DNA of 64,000 nt. Origin: Spirometra erinaceieuropaei (Eukaryota; Platyhelminthes; Cestoda; Diphyllobothriidea; Diphyllobothriidae). The notes beneath the pieces were generated by a model. It was not told the origin of the DNA and did not search any database. It saw only the letters and a program-made list of their open reading frames with translations. Below, piece by piece: positions 44,203 to 56,665 of the stretch. The position numbers were made by a program, and so were the translations under genes. The DNA is taken from contig CACRXP010001306.1 in assembly GCA_902702965.1 (NCBI GenBank), positions 3,704-67,703 on the forward strand. Reading direction: 5' to 3'. The first letter of the stretch is position 1, and each line of letters begins with the position of its first letter.

Positions 44203-46179
44203 GTGGATTCTCCTTCGCTGCCCTTCCTTTTTTCTTACTTTGGCGCACTGTTTTGACACTTTTCGCCACCTTACCATGGAGCTAAACAAAAGCCTTTGTG
44301 CCGACACTCGATTGCTTAGTTAAGATCTACCTACTAGTTATTGACAGTTGAATTCAGAAGGCGGTGCTATATGCTACGTCTGTCATCATCGCAGCCCTTT
44401 GACGGGCGCCCAGCTCGCTCAGTTGCGGTTTCTTGGTGCAGACTGGGAGTTGAGGAAGGCTCCTGCGCAGTGGAACTACAGTTGGGCCGAACTGGGGCAC
44501 CTGCAGCATTCCATCTCACCAAACAAAAGGATCCGATGAAAACCGTTTCAGTTTTGTTGCTAATTCAGTAATGTTGCTAATTAGCCGACAACATTCTGAG
44601 CTATGACTCCTCGTTAAAGTCCTCAATCACTTCTTAACTCACCTATTCTTGCAGGTATCATTAGTGATGCGATCGACGGTTGAGATTGCTGTTGGCTGAG
44701 GAATTGCTCTTCTGAGCCTCGCTGGTGCACGGCAGGCTCAACCAAAAAGACGAACTATAGCTCCCCCTCTCTCTTCCCGGTCATCCTGAGCTGTTTGACT
44801 CACTAGTTGCCAAGCAGCAGTTGTGTGTGGCGGTCTAGTTGAGCGGAGGTCCTCTGTAGTGTTTGGATTTGAAGGTAAGCATCTCCATTCACCTTCACGG
44901 TATGACAACTAGAGGTCGAATTGCGCTGGATGGTGGGTTAGACATTACGTGATGGCAAACAACAGTTCCTTCCTCGTGGCATCCATACGGTTTTCGACCT
45001 ATCTGCCAGACTGGTCCCTAGCTCCTCATGAAGGTTTTGACTCGGCGGCTTGTTCATCGGAACCGAGAACCCGCTTATTTTGCAACCAAATCTTCCGTAA
45101 TGATCGTTTTAGCCACCCATTGAGACACGAGGTAGCTCGCGGCTAGCCTAGTCTTTTCAGGATTCTTGTCGTCTCGGGAGGAGTACTGGTCTCGGCTACT
45201 TCGAACCTAGCACCCTGAATTTTTTACTTGCAACAGTGCCGATGGCGAGGAAATCATGCGAAAAGCGTTGCATCGGCAAACCTACTGTGGTGGTAGCTAA
45301 CAGCCTCCAGATACCATGTCGGATTTAACATTGGGAACCTCTGATTTCCTAAGAAATGACCAAGTTGCCTTTTGACGCATGCTTTTGACGTAAAATACTA
45401 CTGATAATCGATTTGCGGGTGTCTCCTAGTGCAAAGAACGTATAAATATTCAAATAATTTGGCCAGTGTGTTCCAACGTGTGTTTCTGCTTCAGGTTAGA
45501 ATTTCAGAAACCAGTAGGTGGAAAGTTTTAGCCTATACCATGAGCTTGTGTGGTGAGTCCTATTTTACGGTTACTTAGGCCTAAACTAATCTGCACTTGC
45601 TTTGTACCTGGTAGCTTTGTTAGAAGCCCAACCTCGTCAGTTGTCTGTAGCATGCCAGTTCTCAAAAGAAGACATGCTTACATAACCTACACACAAAAAC
45701 TCCCGCCTGAGACATGTCTGTGAGTCATAGGTTTGAGTTAACTGACCCGGTCATGGGGTGTTTTTTTGCTTGTAATGCTTCTGCTGAACTTTCGTCGGGT
45801 AAGTAATGGTCATATAGTTAGCGTGGTTACCCTATGCGAAGAAAATGGTAAAACAAGGTGTCCATACAGTTTTCTTGTAAGCCTCTCATTTTTTTTCCAT
45901 CCAAAACCTGCGATTTTTATGTGCATCGTTGCCTGCGACTCTTGCTTCCCCATCTCTTTGTAGTCAACAGTAATCCTTTTTGGGTGATATTTGAATGCTT
46001 ACGCGAGGACGGCTTGTCAAAGTCTTGCACTATATGGCGAAAGCCAGCATAAGTTTCACTCTATCGCCAGTTTTCCAGCCGAACCTTCCAGTCTTTGCAC
46101 GTAGGTCATTTCAGGTGCATTGAGTCGGTGAGTTTCATGCACCTGATATACTTTCCCTGAACTTCTCTCCTTTGTTCAG
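44203..46179 (+). other. Intron between RUN and PDZ exons
   Basis: 1,977 nt, GTGGAT...TTTGTTCAG. Frames inside (for example 44,341-44,571) have no donor that keeps phase and no domain. No repeat was recognised. Confidence 0.6.
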
Positions 46180-46487
46180 CCGTCTAGGTCTTGGAGTGCA
46201 GATCTGTGGAAAACACTACATTGTGACCGACATAAAGCCCTATTCCTTCGTGCTAGACGAGGACAGTGTAGAATTGGGCGACGTTATCAGCGAGTTCGTT
46301 GGTCGGCCGCTCCATGGAACTGCCCTCGATCTGAAACAACTTCTTATTCACCATGGTCGTCGGCCAATTACAATGAAAGTGGTTAAACTCCGATCACCCA
46401 GTGGCCATCTCTTTCAACCTCTCGTGGCAGTACTTCTAAACTCTAACCTGGAGAGACTCTTGGCGAGAGTCAATTCCCCACCGGCGG
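46180..46487 (+). CDS. RUN-PDZ-PTB gene, exon 3: PDZ domain
   Basis: After the CTTTGTTCAG acceptor the frame reads SRLGLGVQICGKHYIVTDIK, where LGLGV stands for the PDZ carboxylate-binding GLGF loop. It then reads DSVELGDVISEFVGRPLHG (the beta-strand/aspartate region) and LDLKQLLIHHGRRPITMKVVK (alpha-B helix and last strand). About 75 residues, a normal PDZ size. A phase-2 entry joins it directly to exon 2 (PC|SRLGLG) over a 1,977-nt intron. The exon runs on for ~28 residues to a GCGG|GTATTG donor. Confidence 0.82.
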
Positions 46488-47549
46488 GTATTGTGTTTTC
46501 ACTTACCTAATTTGTTTTTTTTGAAAGGTATTTTAGTCCCATGGCCTCATCCTTAAGTCAAAATTTCGTCACATTCCGAAATTGTGTAACTTATGCATAC
46601 CGCGTGTCATTGCTGCTGTTTATGCTAACACCGTCACATTAATGTCTTCTGCGCCAGAAGCCTTTAACGCCATGCGCTGGTAAAATGTTCTTGATTCATT
46701 TATTGTGCGAGAGGAAAAAACGCCTTATTTTGACACAAGTTTCTCATTTTTTTCGGCAAAAAGCGTCCTCCATCCACCACGGCTGAAACATTAATGGACG
46801 AATGTCAGGAATAAAAAGAGACCACATGTAAGGGTGTGCGATTGTCAGAGTGCAGTGTCAGGTCTCTTGTATTTCGGTCTCATCTCTTGTGGGGAAGTCG
46901 TCCAAGGAGGGTATGCCTGATCGTCAGCAAGCTGATATTACGATGAACCTGTGCTTAGTTAGATGGATAATCTTTTCAATAAAAAGTAACACTGTCTTTG
47001 GCAGTACGTTTACATTCGAAGGTAGATTAGCCAATACCAGAAACATGCTTTATACACAAATCCTTGTCTATTTTTCATCTTTCGCATTTGTTTCATTTTT
47101 CAAATGACGTCATTCGACTGTAGCGCAATTGACGCTGCAACAAAAACACATGTTTATTAGTCGCTGCATGAGGTAGCAGCAGTGAGAAGCACCATTTCTG
47201 CTTTACCTTCGTTTATAATGGTTGAAATACTAATTTCATAAATTTGTGTTACTAACTCAAAATGAGCAGTAAACGAGAGCATGTTAGACGTCGTAGCCCA
47301 GGTTTTATAGCAAAATAGAGCCGAGAATGTTCCGACAAGTTCAGCAACTGTCCCTTTGTTTTTAATGCCTTAGTAAATGTCTCTCCGCTGTCAAGGCACT
47401 TTGCCACTTGTTTGTTTGATAGCTCATCCGTTTTCACTCCCTGTCCTATTCGGTATGACGAAGTACCCATTGATAAACTATTCTTCGTTTCTACGATAAA
47501 AAGTTTCAACTAATGTGAATTGCATGCCTTTTTTGTCCCAACCGACCAG
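46488..47549 (+). other. Intron(s) between PDZ and PTB exons; a small extra exon may be here
   Basis: A possible mini-exon at 46,862-46,910 (after CAGTGTCAG, before GTATGC) has usable splice sites, but its phase does not reconcile both neighbours. It is not called. Confidence 0.4.
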
Positions 47550-47892
47550 CTGCACACTAAAAACGGCTTGATAGTGCAGGTTTATGAGTTGCTTTCTAAA
47601 TTTGGATGCTTTCCAACGGAGGAAGTTGTTACTCCCACATTTATCTACCATTCGTCGACAGAATCTACGGATGGAAGCACTGAGTACGACTCTCAATGGC
47701 CAGTCGAAGAGGATCTCATATACCCCGAATCGGCGTGTTCATCGACCTCGCGCGTGAAACACCGTATGCGATATGCAGGTTGCTGTAGCGTCGGTCCAAA
47801 TGGCAGCATCCGGTTTATGCCAGAGGCCATTTTGCACGTGCTAAATCTGAACCCAGATCCCCGGAAATATCTTCCTGTCTCTCTGATAGCCG
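47550..47892 (+). CDS. RUN-PDZ-PTB gene, exon 4: linker and start of the PTB-like domain
   Basis: After a pyrimidine-rich CCGACCAG acceptor the frame reads LHTKNGLIVQVYELLSKFG, then an acidic/serine linker (SSTESTDGSTEYDSQWPVEED). It continues with MRYAGCCSVGPNGSIRFMPEAI, the typical first strand and helix of a PTB/PID domain (Y-x-G-x-x-V...G...AI). It ends SLIA+G at CCG|GTAAGC in phase 1, and the next exon supplies GT to complete the glycine. The start is the weakest border; the frame is open from 47,514. Confidence 0.72.
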
Positions 47893-50216
47893 GTAAGCTG
47901 TGTGCTTTGTTTATAGCTAAAAAACGAAACGCTGCATTTAAAACCACTGCCAATACCCTTGTTTGGCTGTTACGACCCGTCGAATAGGTGAAAAATAAAT
48001 AAGTTTGGTACGTGCCGGGCGATACATTTTACACTATCTCGTAGGAGTGATGTTCTAAAAGATCGCACTCGTGATTGTCAGCCCCCTCTATCAGTTCTCT
48101 CCACCGAACTCCTAAAGTTAAAAGATATACTACCAAGGCGGTATAAACACCATGTGCATCTAACCTAAAAAGAAGCTGGTTTTGTTGACTTTGGTACAGT
48201 AGGCTACTTCATTCATAAATAGTGGCGATCGAAATCCATGTTAAAAATTATGAGTTTTGCCTATTATCTGTAGACGTTCGGGAAAAACCCTTTTTCTCAT
48301 GCAGAACATATTTCTGTGGTATCATGGCAGCAAGGAAGTTCATATTTTGGCGGAAAGCAAAGATACCTTTAATCGTTGGCGATTTTCTATGCTACCGACT
48401 GTCTTAGGCTACATCTGCGCACCTCTGTGTTTTTTAAGTAGAGCGGGTTATTCTGTACGAGAAGTGTTTACCAAAGCAGCCGTCGCCAATTTGAAAATTG
48501 ATGTTTTAGATCGCGTATGCCAGGTGAAGCAGGATGCGAATGAGGAGGTTGGTTCTATAGGAACATATTTTTAAAATTTAGGATTCATATACCTGGGCAC
48601 TTTCATGCCCTAAAATCCGCTAATAACGCCCACAGGCAACTCTCAATTCAACACGCCCGTAATTTCCAGGCATGGGGAAATATCCTAATTAGTAACCGCT
48701 AAAGACCCTGCCATCAAGCGGCCGTGTCAGCTTTTAAGAATAGGGTAAGTTGCTGTTTGCGCAGTCTAGCTTCTGCTACTACGCAATTTAGAAACTTAAC
48801 GTGCACAGCCCTAGCCAGACGAGCAGCGTTTTAGTCCTTGTATTAACAATCAATAGGGCATTTGTGATCTTAGAAAAAGCTCAGAAGTAAGCATATATGA
48901 CGAAAGGGCTCCAATTTAAAGAGAAGAGATGGTTTTGCCATTTTTTTCGGATAGTTCATAAGCAAGCAAATTGTTCAAATTTTATTCCTGACATTGCCTT
49001 AGAAAAGATGAGAGATGTAGACATTCATCAGCTAAATGCCCCCAATTAAGCGCCTCTTGAGGAGATAACTTATTTGGGGAGTTTCTTCGATTTATCAAGA
49101 ACATTTTCACCACATGCCTTCGTTTTTGAACTCTTCTTTCATCAACGATTAAGCCTTATGCTTGTGCGAGTCTGTAAATTGTACCCAAGCCGTCATCTGC
49201 GTAAAAATGAACGTCCGAGAGCGTAGCGCTAAAGAAAACGTTTTCAAGAATTTCCCTGTTTTTGAGGTTTCCATATGCACAAATTACATCCAACTATAAA
49301 CACTGGAAGCCGCAAAACGTCCGCTGACTTTTCAAGGACGCCAGGAATCTTTGCAGACGCCACCTTCTCCAGAAAGCGCACACTAATTTTAGGAAGAAAA
49401 GTATTCCTGGTACACAAAAGACGGTATATTTTGGGTCTAATCCGCCAATGTTACTCCACTTTCTCGATCTCTCGACATGACGACAGGTCGACCGTCGTTC
49501 CTGGCGATGTCGATAGTCTGCTTCACAGCAAGATAGCGTCGGGGATGGTGAAGTGCACGTTAATTCGCCTGTAGTGAACTTACCCATTTAACACGAATGT
49601 TCAAGCTTAAGGCGCATCCGCTTTTCTTAAAAAGAGGGAGTTAAATGTGGGAATAAGTAAACCCTCTTCTGTAGGTGAACTTATGCTGAATCCCGTTGGG
49701 TTTACTCATTCTCGTATCCTGACTTTAACACTAACCATCCTGACCCTAACTAATACCACAACCCGCCCAACCTTAAAATTAACATTACTCCAACCCCAGC
49801 CTTTTAGGAATTTGGCGTAGGACCATACGCAATACAGTGGGCACTCATCCTTGTGACCTGCCGAAAATTGTTATTGATAACCAGCGCTCCATTTTTCAAT
49901 GCTTTTTGTGTTTCCATTTGACTGTGGGTCGCTCACTATTAATTCGGAGTCGATGCATCTGAGCTGGCCGTAATTGTGACTAGGGAGTTAATTTACTTGC
50001 AGTTAATAAGTTCCGTCACATATGGTACCTATGCCAGTTTAGAGAAACAGTACGCACAAAAAGTACGTGTGGTAGCTTTGCTTGTCCTTCATGACCCAAC
50101 CCGTTTTTTCGACCTGACCATCGGCATAGTCGCTTATTCAAAAACCGCGAATTTCTCCCATGTCCGTGCGCATAAATGTGACCTGTTTGCCTCTACTCTC
50201 CTTCTCTGCACGCAAG
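47893..50216 (+). other. Intron splitting the PTB-like domain; telomere-like C-rich tract inside
   Basis: 2,324 nt, GTAAGC...CACGCAAG, phase 1. It contains a degraded CCCTAA-type tract near 49,715-49,800. Frames at 48,257-48,574 and 49,275-49,574 have no recognisable domain and are not called. Confidence 0.6.
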
Positions 50217-50512
50217 GTGAACTGGACTTCTCCATTTGGCGTTTGGACTCACAGAGGGGAGACATGCAGGTCGAGGAAGTGGCAGCAGGAGAGGAGGCGT
50301 TGCCCATCCTTCGGCACACTTACCCCCAGGTATCAGCCGTGGGTCGTCGGAGAGACAAGCCGCGCTATGTGGCCTACATCGCCGGCGAAACAACTTGCAC
50401 CCTGGCCCGAAATTTTACCTGTTTTGTTTTTCTCTGTATCGACGAGGAGGAAGCCAACTCCGTGATTTCCATGCTCTCTCAGGGTTTCGAACGCACTCAT
50501 TGGACTACTTGA
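50217..50512 (+). CDS. RUN-PDZ-PTB gene, last exon: rest of the PTB-like domain and stop
   Basis: After CTCTGCACGCAAG the frame reads (G)ELDFSIWRLDSQRGDMQVEE, then EALPILRHTYPQVSAVGRRRDKP, RYVAYIAGE, and NFTCFVFLCIDEEEANSVISML, ending SQGFERTHWTT and TGA. This follows the PTB order: strands, 'hxIsxcgrd', 'FaYIa', 'CxVF', then the final C-terminal helix. The joined domain with exon 4 is about 130 residues, a normal PTB length. No polyadenylation signal is convincing; the nearest AATAAA-like site is AGAATAAATT at about 51,750. Confidence 0.8.
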
Positions 50513-53500
50513 CTACTAAATCTCTGGTCATCTCTAATCGCCAATGCAGCTGCTGCCACTCACTTTCTGAGAATACTTGCCGTCCATCCAACTTACTCAG
50601 GAACCTTCAACTCACCATCATGACGCCCTCATGTATTGTGATTCTCGTTCTCTTTGTGATTCCGATTCCACGTTCTTTCAACTTGGTCTTAGGTGTCTGG
50701 AGTTTGGCTAGCTTTCGTATATCAATCTCAGTGTTTTTAGCGTTTGTTTTTTCTGAGCATTGACAGAGTCATCTTACAGGTCTCCATCCAGTCGGACGTC
50801 AATTTCCTCCACCAGTTTCTTGACAGAGAAGCCTATACTTTGTGGGACTTTCTAGTTATGCAAATGAACTAGTTGACTGTTTCATCTCGGTTTCTTTTTG
50901 TCCCTCTCCGATTTTCAACATCTGTGCTCCACTACTTCTTACCTTCCCCGTCATTCTTATCTGACCGACATCGGTTCTCTGCTTTTTTGCATCGCCATTT
51001 ATTCGAGTGTATTTTTAGAGCGTAATTTCAACTCGCTTTATTCCCGATTTTGGGATAGACCTCGTCCTTTCGACATGGGAGAGGCGTTTTATTGCACTTC
51101 AATGTTCCTTTCCTGCTTTTTTGCTGAAAGCCTCGCTGTCGAGGTGCGCTACTGTGCCGGACCATTTTACAATAATTTCATATTTGCACTGTGTAATTTC
51201 GTATGACCATTTTGTTCCGAATCTTACAAGGGGATTCTGCAAGATTTGAGTCAGACACGGGAATATAGACCCCCCACCCCCCCAACAGTACTACAGGTGA
51301 CTTCACGCTAAATTCCAGGGGAGTGCCCATTGTCGTGCCTTAACTTTAACAGTAGCACTTGCACCAACCATAACTCCAACACTGACTCACATAAACCTAG
51401 ACGTAGCCCTAATCTGGTCCCTCCTAATCCTAGCACGAACCCTAACTCTAACCCCCTGGACTTCATTTCAGCCTCACCTGTATTACGCGGATCCATATCC
51501 CTGTGCGCAGCCGAACATTGTTTCATCGGGGATCGGTTTTGCCAGTCTTGTGAGTGGGGTCCCTGATTAATATAGTGTTTCGCGATGCTAACCTTATTAT
51601 GACCCGAATAGAAGCATAACGTAGACAGCGCTCAGCTAGTGCCTCCAGCGGTCATCCTCGTTATTCAGTCCCATACATTTCCTCGCCATGTCAATTGACA
51701 TGAAACCCCCGACCTGCTCAACCGTTGTGAGTCGAACCTTCGTCGAAAATAGAATAAATTCGAAGGGTATACCTTATTCCGCGGCTTAAAATTCCCAGCA
51801 GTTATCTACTTTCCTTCTGTCAACCCATATTTACCCAACACCCCTGGCATGCTCTCGCCAGTTGTCTGTCCTCTAGATGATTTTTTTTAGTTTAGCTCGC
51901 ATGTCACAAGCTGTCTCTGCCACAGATCTTGGAGATAACCACTCGAAAGCTCAGCACTACTGGGCAACATGGAGCTCCCGAGCTGGCTTCTTGCGTGCAG
52001 CACCGGCCATTTCTAAGTATCTGGGTGGGCAGCTGGGGTTGCGTAGCTCACTGTCTGTCTGATACCCCGTTTTGGGTATTTAGCCCAAGGAATTTCTGCA
52101 TGACTCATTGTCTTCTCACAACTGACAAACGTTTTGCCTAATAAGTCATCTGTGATGAATAATTATTATTTGTTGTGGCGAAATTTAATTCATTAAAATA
52201 TTGGCCAGACTAATTTTCGTCATAATAGTACTTCTATTTTGTGTAAATGAGAAATGCAACCTGCCACATGCTGTCTTGTTTAATTTCCGAGGAAATTAAT
52301 ACGCAAACTTGGAGTAAATCCTTCAGAAGAGAGGTTTTCAAGCTCGGTTCGGAAGTTCTCGAATGTAATTGTTTGAACTGAATCGCATTGACTACTGTGG
52401 AACAGTTGTGTAATATTCATAAGTTTTCGAAAGATAGTCAGCAGTATACCAGTACTATGTGGTTTACAATACTGACAGCTGGTACCTGAGCTGTCAGTGT
52501 GGTAAACTACTCAGTACCTGCTGCCATCTCCGACAAAACGCTCCTCGGAATCAGCATTCAAAAAGGGTAGTAAATTGCTGGTTTCCCATATCTGAAACTG
52601 TTTTACAGTTCTTTACGCATCGACAAATGGTGAGAGATTAGGCTTTGCTCTCAAGCAACGCTTTTTGTCAAAATTTAAGGAATATGGTTGATGTAACTAG
52701 GTAGATACGCAATTGACAATAGAAGTTTAAAGTGACCCCGAATGACGAGTAGTTTCCTGCTCTAAGAAATTCCTGTAATAAAATCGACTTTGTACCTGCA
52801 GCACGATCACAATAAGCTAAAATCCTACTGGATGAACCAGTTAACTTTCTGGCAGATTACCAAGTAGAGACTACAACTCGAGGAAACAGGAACCGACGCA
52901 AGACAGCTACTGACTCTTCTCAGGTGTACTGCATGGCAGGCCTAGTCAGGTAAATCTAACCATGCAGTCAGCATTGCTCGCCCGTCTTTGAGGGCTTCAC
53001 TTAGTTTCATTCACGCACCCCCCCCTCTCTATCTTCCATGGTCACCTGCTCTTCATTAATTCCGCAAACTATTTTCAGGCATCAGCATCTGATTTAGGCT
53101 ATTCACGATGAATATTTCCATTCGACCTTTGTTTAGGCAGCGTATAAAATTCCGTTCTGTATGGTGTTATGGTGTGTTTGAACGTCTCCAATCCTAACCT
53201 TAATTGAAAGTGGGAGGCTAGACGTAACCCTTTTGCGTTTGTAGTAGTTCGGCAGGAGACAGTCGTTGCGAACGGCTAAAGTCTGCGTAGGCTTTGCGCA
53301 TCAGAGCGGGTCCAGGAGCAACGTGCGTAGGCTCAAGTTTCACAATCGCAACATTTAACGTTCTACCCCACGTATTAGCTGCCGAAGTGGACTGGCTGGT
53401 GTAGTGCATTCGTCGTGTTGAGGTCTGTTAGAATGGCCTCATTTGCCACTTGCACGCAAGTTCTGCCCCACTATCTGGACACTGTTGGTTATATTAACTA

Positions 53501-56489
53501 AAAAACAAATGTGAAAGTCATCCAGCTTTGGCTGCCACTTATGTTAGCTGTAAATGTGTGAGAACGTTCTGCATTCTAAGCGATGCTATAGATAAAATAC
53601 GGAAAAGACCATTAGCTTTGGAACGGTACCTTCAGGCATACTAGCCGTCGTCCACCTGTCTTCCAATCACATGTTTGGGCAAACCGGAGTTAGAAATCCA
53701 ACTCTTCAGTCATTGAAGCTTCAAGGTAATCTAGGCGGACGCTTCCATTGGTCAGTTGGGTCGGTGGACTTCTTCTTCAGAATAATATCTGATTAATGAA
53801 TTGCCTAGAGTAGCAGATAAAAGTTATACCAATCGGGATTTTACAGAGATAATGGTGTCGGAGGCTACGCCGTAGAACTAAGATGTATGTGATTCCACGG
53901 TTGGTCAAAGGCGGCCTACACCTCACACAAGTTCTCTCTCCCTCTTTCTCTGTCGTCGAGTTGCTTTATGAAAATCATTCCGTTCTACCTCCATGTTTCG
54001 AAAGGAGTCCAAATTCTTTGATTACGGTCCTGGTGCACCGGAATCGAGTATTTAGTAAGACGAATTGACTTCGAGGTACTGAGTCACGGAAACGCCTCCC
54101 ACTTTCCATTTTCGTCCAAAAGATGGGCTTGAATCAAGTTATTTCGCACTTAAGCCGTTTTATGCTTTTCGTCGCAATTTCGCTCAGAATGCACGACCTA
54201 ATTCTTCAAAGAAAGTGGACGAACAGTCATTTAGTATATGATAGATATCCGGATGGTAGTTCTCTGACGCAAACTACAGTTTTTTTTATAATATTCAGTT
54301 CATATTAAAGGTGGCAAGTTTATCTGATACCGAGAATGCCGTCCTTCTGCAGATGACTTTAAACGCACTGGAAAGCTAGCATGCTAGGCACACACATACA
54401 CGGGCGGCCCATTTGCATTGTCTGGATCCTGTCCCTTCACCAGTCTTTGCAGTTCTGGCGCAACCTACAAATAATTCTGGGGTTTGCGGTTCTGCTACCT
54501 TTTACATCTTCTGGATTGGCCTTGGTCTCGCCTCCTGATTCTCGCCGGCGCATTCGATATGAGACTTTATTCTAGTCTGACATATTTCATGGAGTAAGTG
54601 GGTTTGACTATTCTCGGTACCACAGCTACCTCAACCGAATGGATTTTATCGGCCCTTCAGTGGAATAAGGGTGAGTATTTGCAATAAAACGCATAGGTAA
54701 ACATGCGTGAGAGCAGTTCCCATGAGGACCTTGCTGACTATTAGTGTAGATCGACAACGAGGATGGTTTGGCCGATCCTCATGGAGAAACCTCGGACATA
54801 TGCATGGTTTGCATAAAATAAAAGCCTAGGTGGATGCGGGAGGCGCCTGGCCAAGGCAACGGTAGGTTGAGGGACTCCACTTAGCTGTCGGTAGACTGTT
54901 GATCGTGTCATACGGGAGTAGTGATGATGGTTGTTTTTACGTGTGAGACAGCACGCCAGACAGTAGCTGACGGAATGAAAGAAAACAGAAATTGTTTTGG
55001 TTTTTGCCAAAAGTCTTATTGCACGCTTTCGTGTGGCAGCGGGAATGAACGCGTTGATTAAAAAAATGATGAAAAGCCAATTTTTGAAGAATAACGAAGT
55101 CCGGGTAGTGGTTTAAGGTCAGGGGAATTAATTGTTGTTGGCAACGTAAGGTCTGCAACGGCCTGCATATGAATGCCAAGATAAAACCCCAGATGACACG
55201 ATGCACAGCTACCGAAGGTTTAGTGGGGCATTTTGCACTACCTTTGCCGGGCGTCAATTCCTCGTAAGGCAATCTCTTTTTCTTTAAACAGAGCCAATGT
55301 TAACCAGGAAAGCGATTTCTGGCAGGACGATCAGGCACAATCACCATTTCGCGTCTGGTTCGCTGACATGCCTGAGGACGCCCAGTTCTAATTCACGCAA
55401 ACTGTAATGCATCTCGAATCAAGTACGTATCTCAGGACGACACCCACAATTGCTTACTGGCATCACTCGTTTCAACCATCGCACTGTCTGACAGGGATAC
55501 TCGAAAACATGTAAAAGTTTATCAACGGTTTGAGATTCCTCACTAGCCCAAGAAGCCACATTCAGAAGTTCATTAGGCATTGTTTGCCAAAATAATCTGG
55601 CGATGGCATAGTCAAGAGAGTTGTCGAGAAAAAGGCAATTGGTACCAAAAGAAGTGGTTCTAATTTTAGAGTGTACAATTCGGTATTCAGAGCAATTTCT
55701 TTGGCATTTCCTGTGTTGGAAGACAAACTATACAGTTGATTAGGGATTCACAGGAGAGGGAGCGAGGGTTGCAGTTTAGGCACTGCCGAATAATCTTTTC
55801 AAACATCTCGGTGGTACCTCAAACAACTCAACTTCGGAACAAGACTGAAACCATAAAAGTAGTTGGGAAAGCGGCTTAGGTTGGCATAAATGACCACTAT
55901 TCATTAGAAAGGTTACAGGAGATCATCTCTACACATGAAACTGTTGGCGTACACACTATACACGACAATATTCTGCTGCTTATTCATGAATCTTCCCGGT
56001 TGAAGGTGTGTGGATGACAAAAGTGAGTAGACGTCGAGGATCGAGTGGCATCAAAAGATGGTGCCGATTTCAGTGGGAATTCCGAAAGCTACGCGCGATG
56101 TTAGGGAAAAGTATAGCACGGCTTGCGTTAGAGGAAGGGAGTGACCGATAACTTGCACTTTGCAGAATATCAGGGATATGTATGCCATCCCATCCCATAT
56201 TCCTGGAGAAAATATTCCTTACAGGAATACATAAAACCACTGAATGTGTCACTGCTTCCTGATAACGTCCATGAGCGCTTCGGTGGGGAGAGGGGTTCAT
56301 TAACAATAATGTATGCATTTCAAAATTGTTCCTTGTAAAAAGAGCTTGCTGATATTACCGTTCACTGGAGTTACACATGCTAATGCTTAGATGTTCTATA
56401 TTCGCTTTGAGGCTTCTTGAACGAGGAAAAATAGTTGATATTTCCGATATAACTCCGGAGGGGGAGAGGAGAAGAGATAAATGACTGTA
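50513..56489. other. No gene seen; C-rich telomere-like patch at 51,335-51,465
   Basis: About 6 kb downstream of the RUN-PDZ-PTB gene without a framed exon. A loose (CCTAAC)-like patch (AGCCCTAATC, CCTAATCCTAGC, CCCTAACTCTAACCCCC) lies at 51,335-51,465. The 52,490-52,570 stretch weakly matches 7,300-7,365. All other frames are short and lack motifs. Confidence 0.45.
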
Positions 56490-56665
56490 AAGAAGATGAA
56501 GATCCGATCTCTGGGACAGTGGGTTTATTAGTCTGAGCTTTCGGTCTCGTACAGGAGGCCATCGTCAGAGACTGTGAGAAGCCAACATCAAATGAGCGGT
56601 TTTTTGTAGTCACGCCATGAAGGGGGGGGGAGATATGAGTGCAGCGGGTGGTATTCTCGAAATGG
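56490..56665 (-). mobile_element. Ribozyme-bearing repeat, family A (single copy)
   Basis: Shares with 62,670-62,820 the words TCTCTGG, the 44-nt hammerhead motif, GACTGTGAGAA, TTTTTGTAGTCA and GAGATATGAGTGCAG, in the same order and orientation. It is probably a pLTR-like or SINE-like non-coding retroelement; no ORF is present. Confidence 0.7.
56530..56573 (-). ncRNA. Hammerhead ribozyme motif, family A copy 1 (consensus core)
   Basis: Minus strand, 5' to 3': AGTCT (stem I), CTGACGA (core CUGANGA, N is C), T, helix II GGCCTC-CTGTAC-GAGACC (five of six pairs), GAA, self-complementary AGCT (helix III without a loop), C (cleavage base), AGACT (stem I, five perfect pairs). Every invariant core base of a hammerhead is present. 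The very short palindromic helix III suggests that two RNAs, or tandem copies, may be needed for stable folding. Confidence 0.72.

Larger units (their letters stand above)
40541..50512 (+). other. Gene span: RUN + PDZ + PTB/PID-like adaptor protein (multi-exon)
   Basis: Exons I can frame: 40,541-40,792 (phase 0 out), 43,901-44,202 (0 in, 2 out), 46,180-46,487 (2 in), 47,550-47,892 (1 out) and 50,217-50,512 (1 in, stop). Donors are GTGAGT, GTGGAT, GTATTG and GTAAGC. Acceptors end TTCCTATTAG, TTTGTTCAG, CCGACCAG and CACGCAAG. Domains run RUN (residues ~1-175), PDZ (~185-258), an acidic/serine linker, then PTB. The join between the third and fourth exons is not settled: the third-exon donor leaves phase 1 while the best next acceptor is phase 0, so either another donor (GCA|GTACTT, phase 0) or a small exon is used. 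RUN domains bind small GTPases; PDZ and PTB bind peptide tails. No gene symbol is offered. Confidence 0.75.

Noticed and set aside
44341..44571. Open frames after a TTGAATTCAG acceptor
   Set aside because: No phase-compatible donor, no domain, and exon 2 joins the PDZ exon perfectly without it.
48257..48574. 105-codon open frame inside the PTB intron
   Set aside because: No recognised domain, no splice framing, and the PTB exons on either side join in phase across it.
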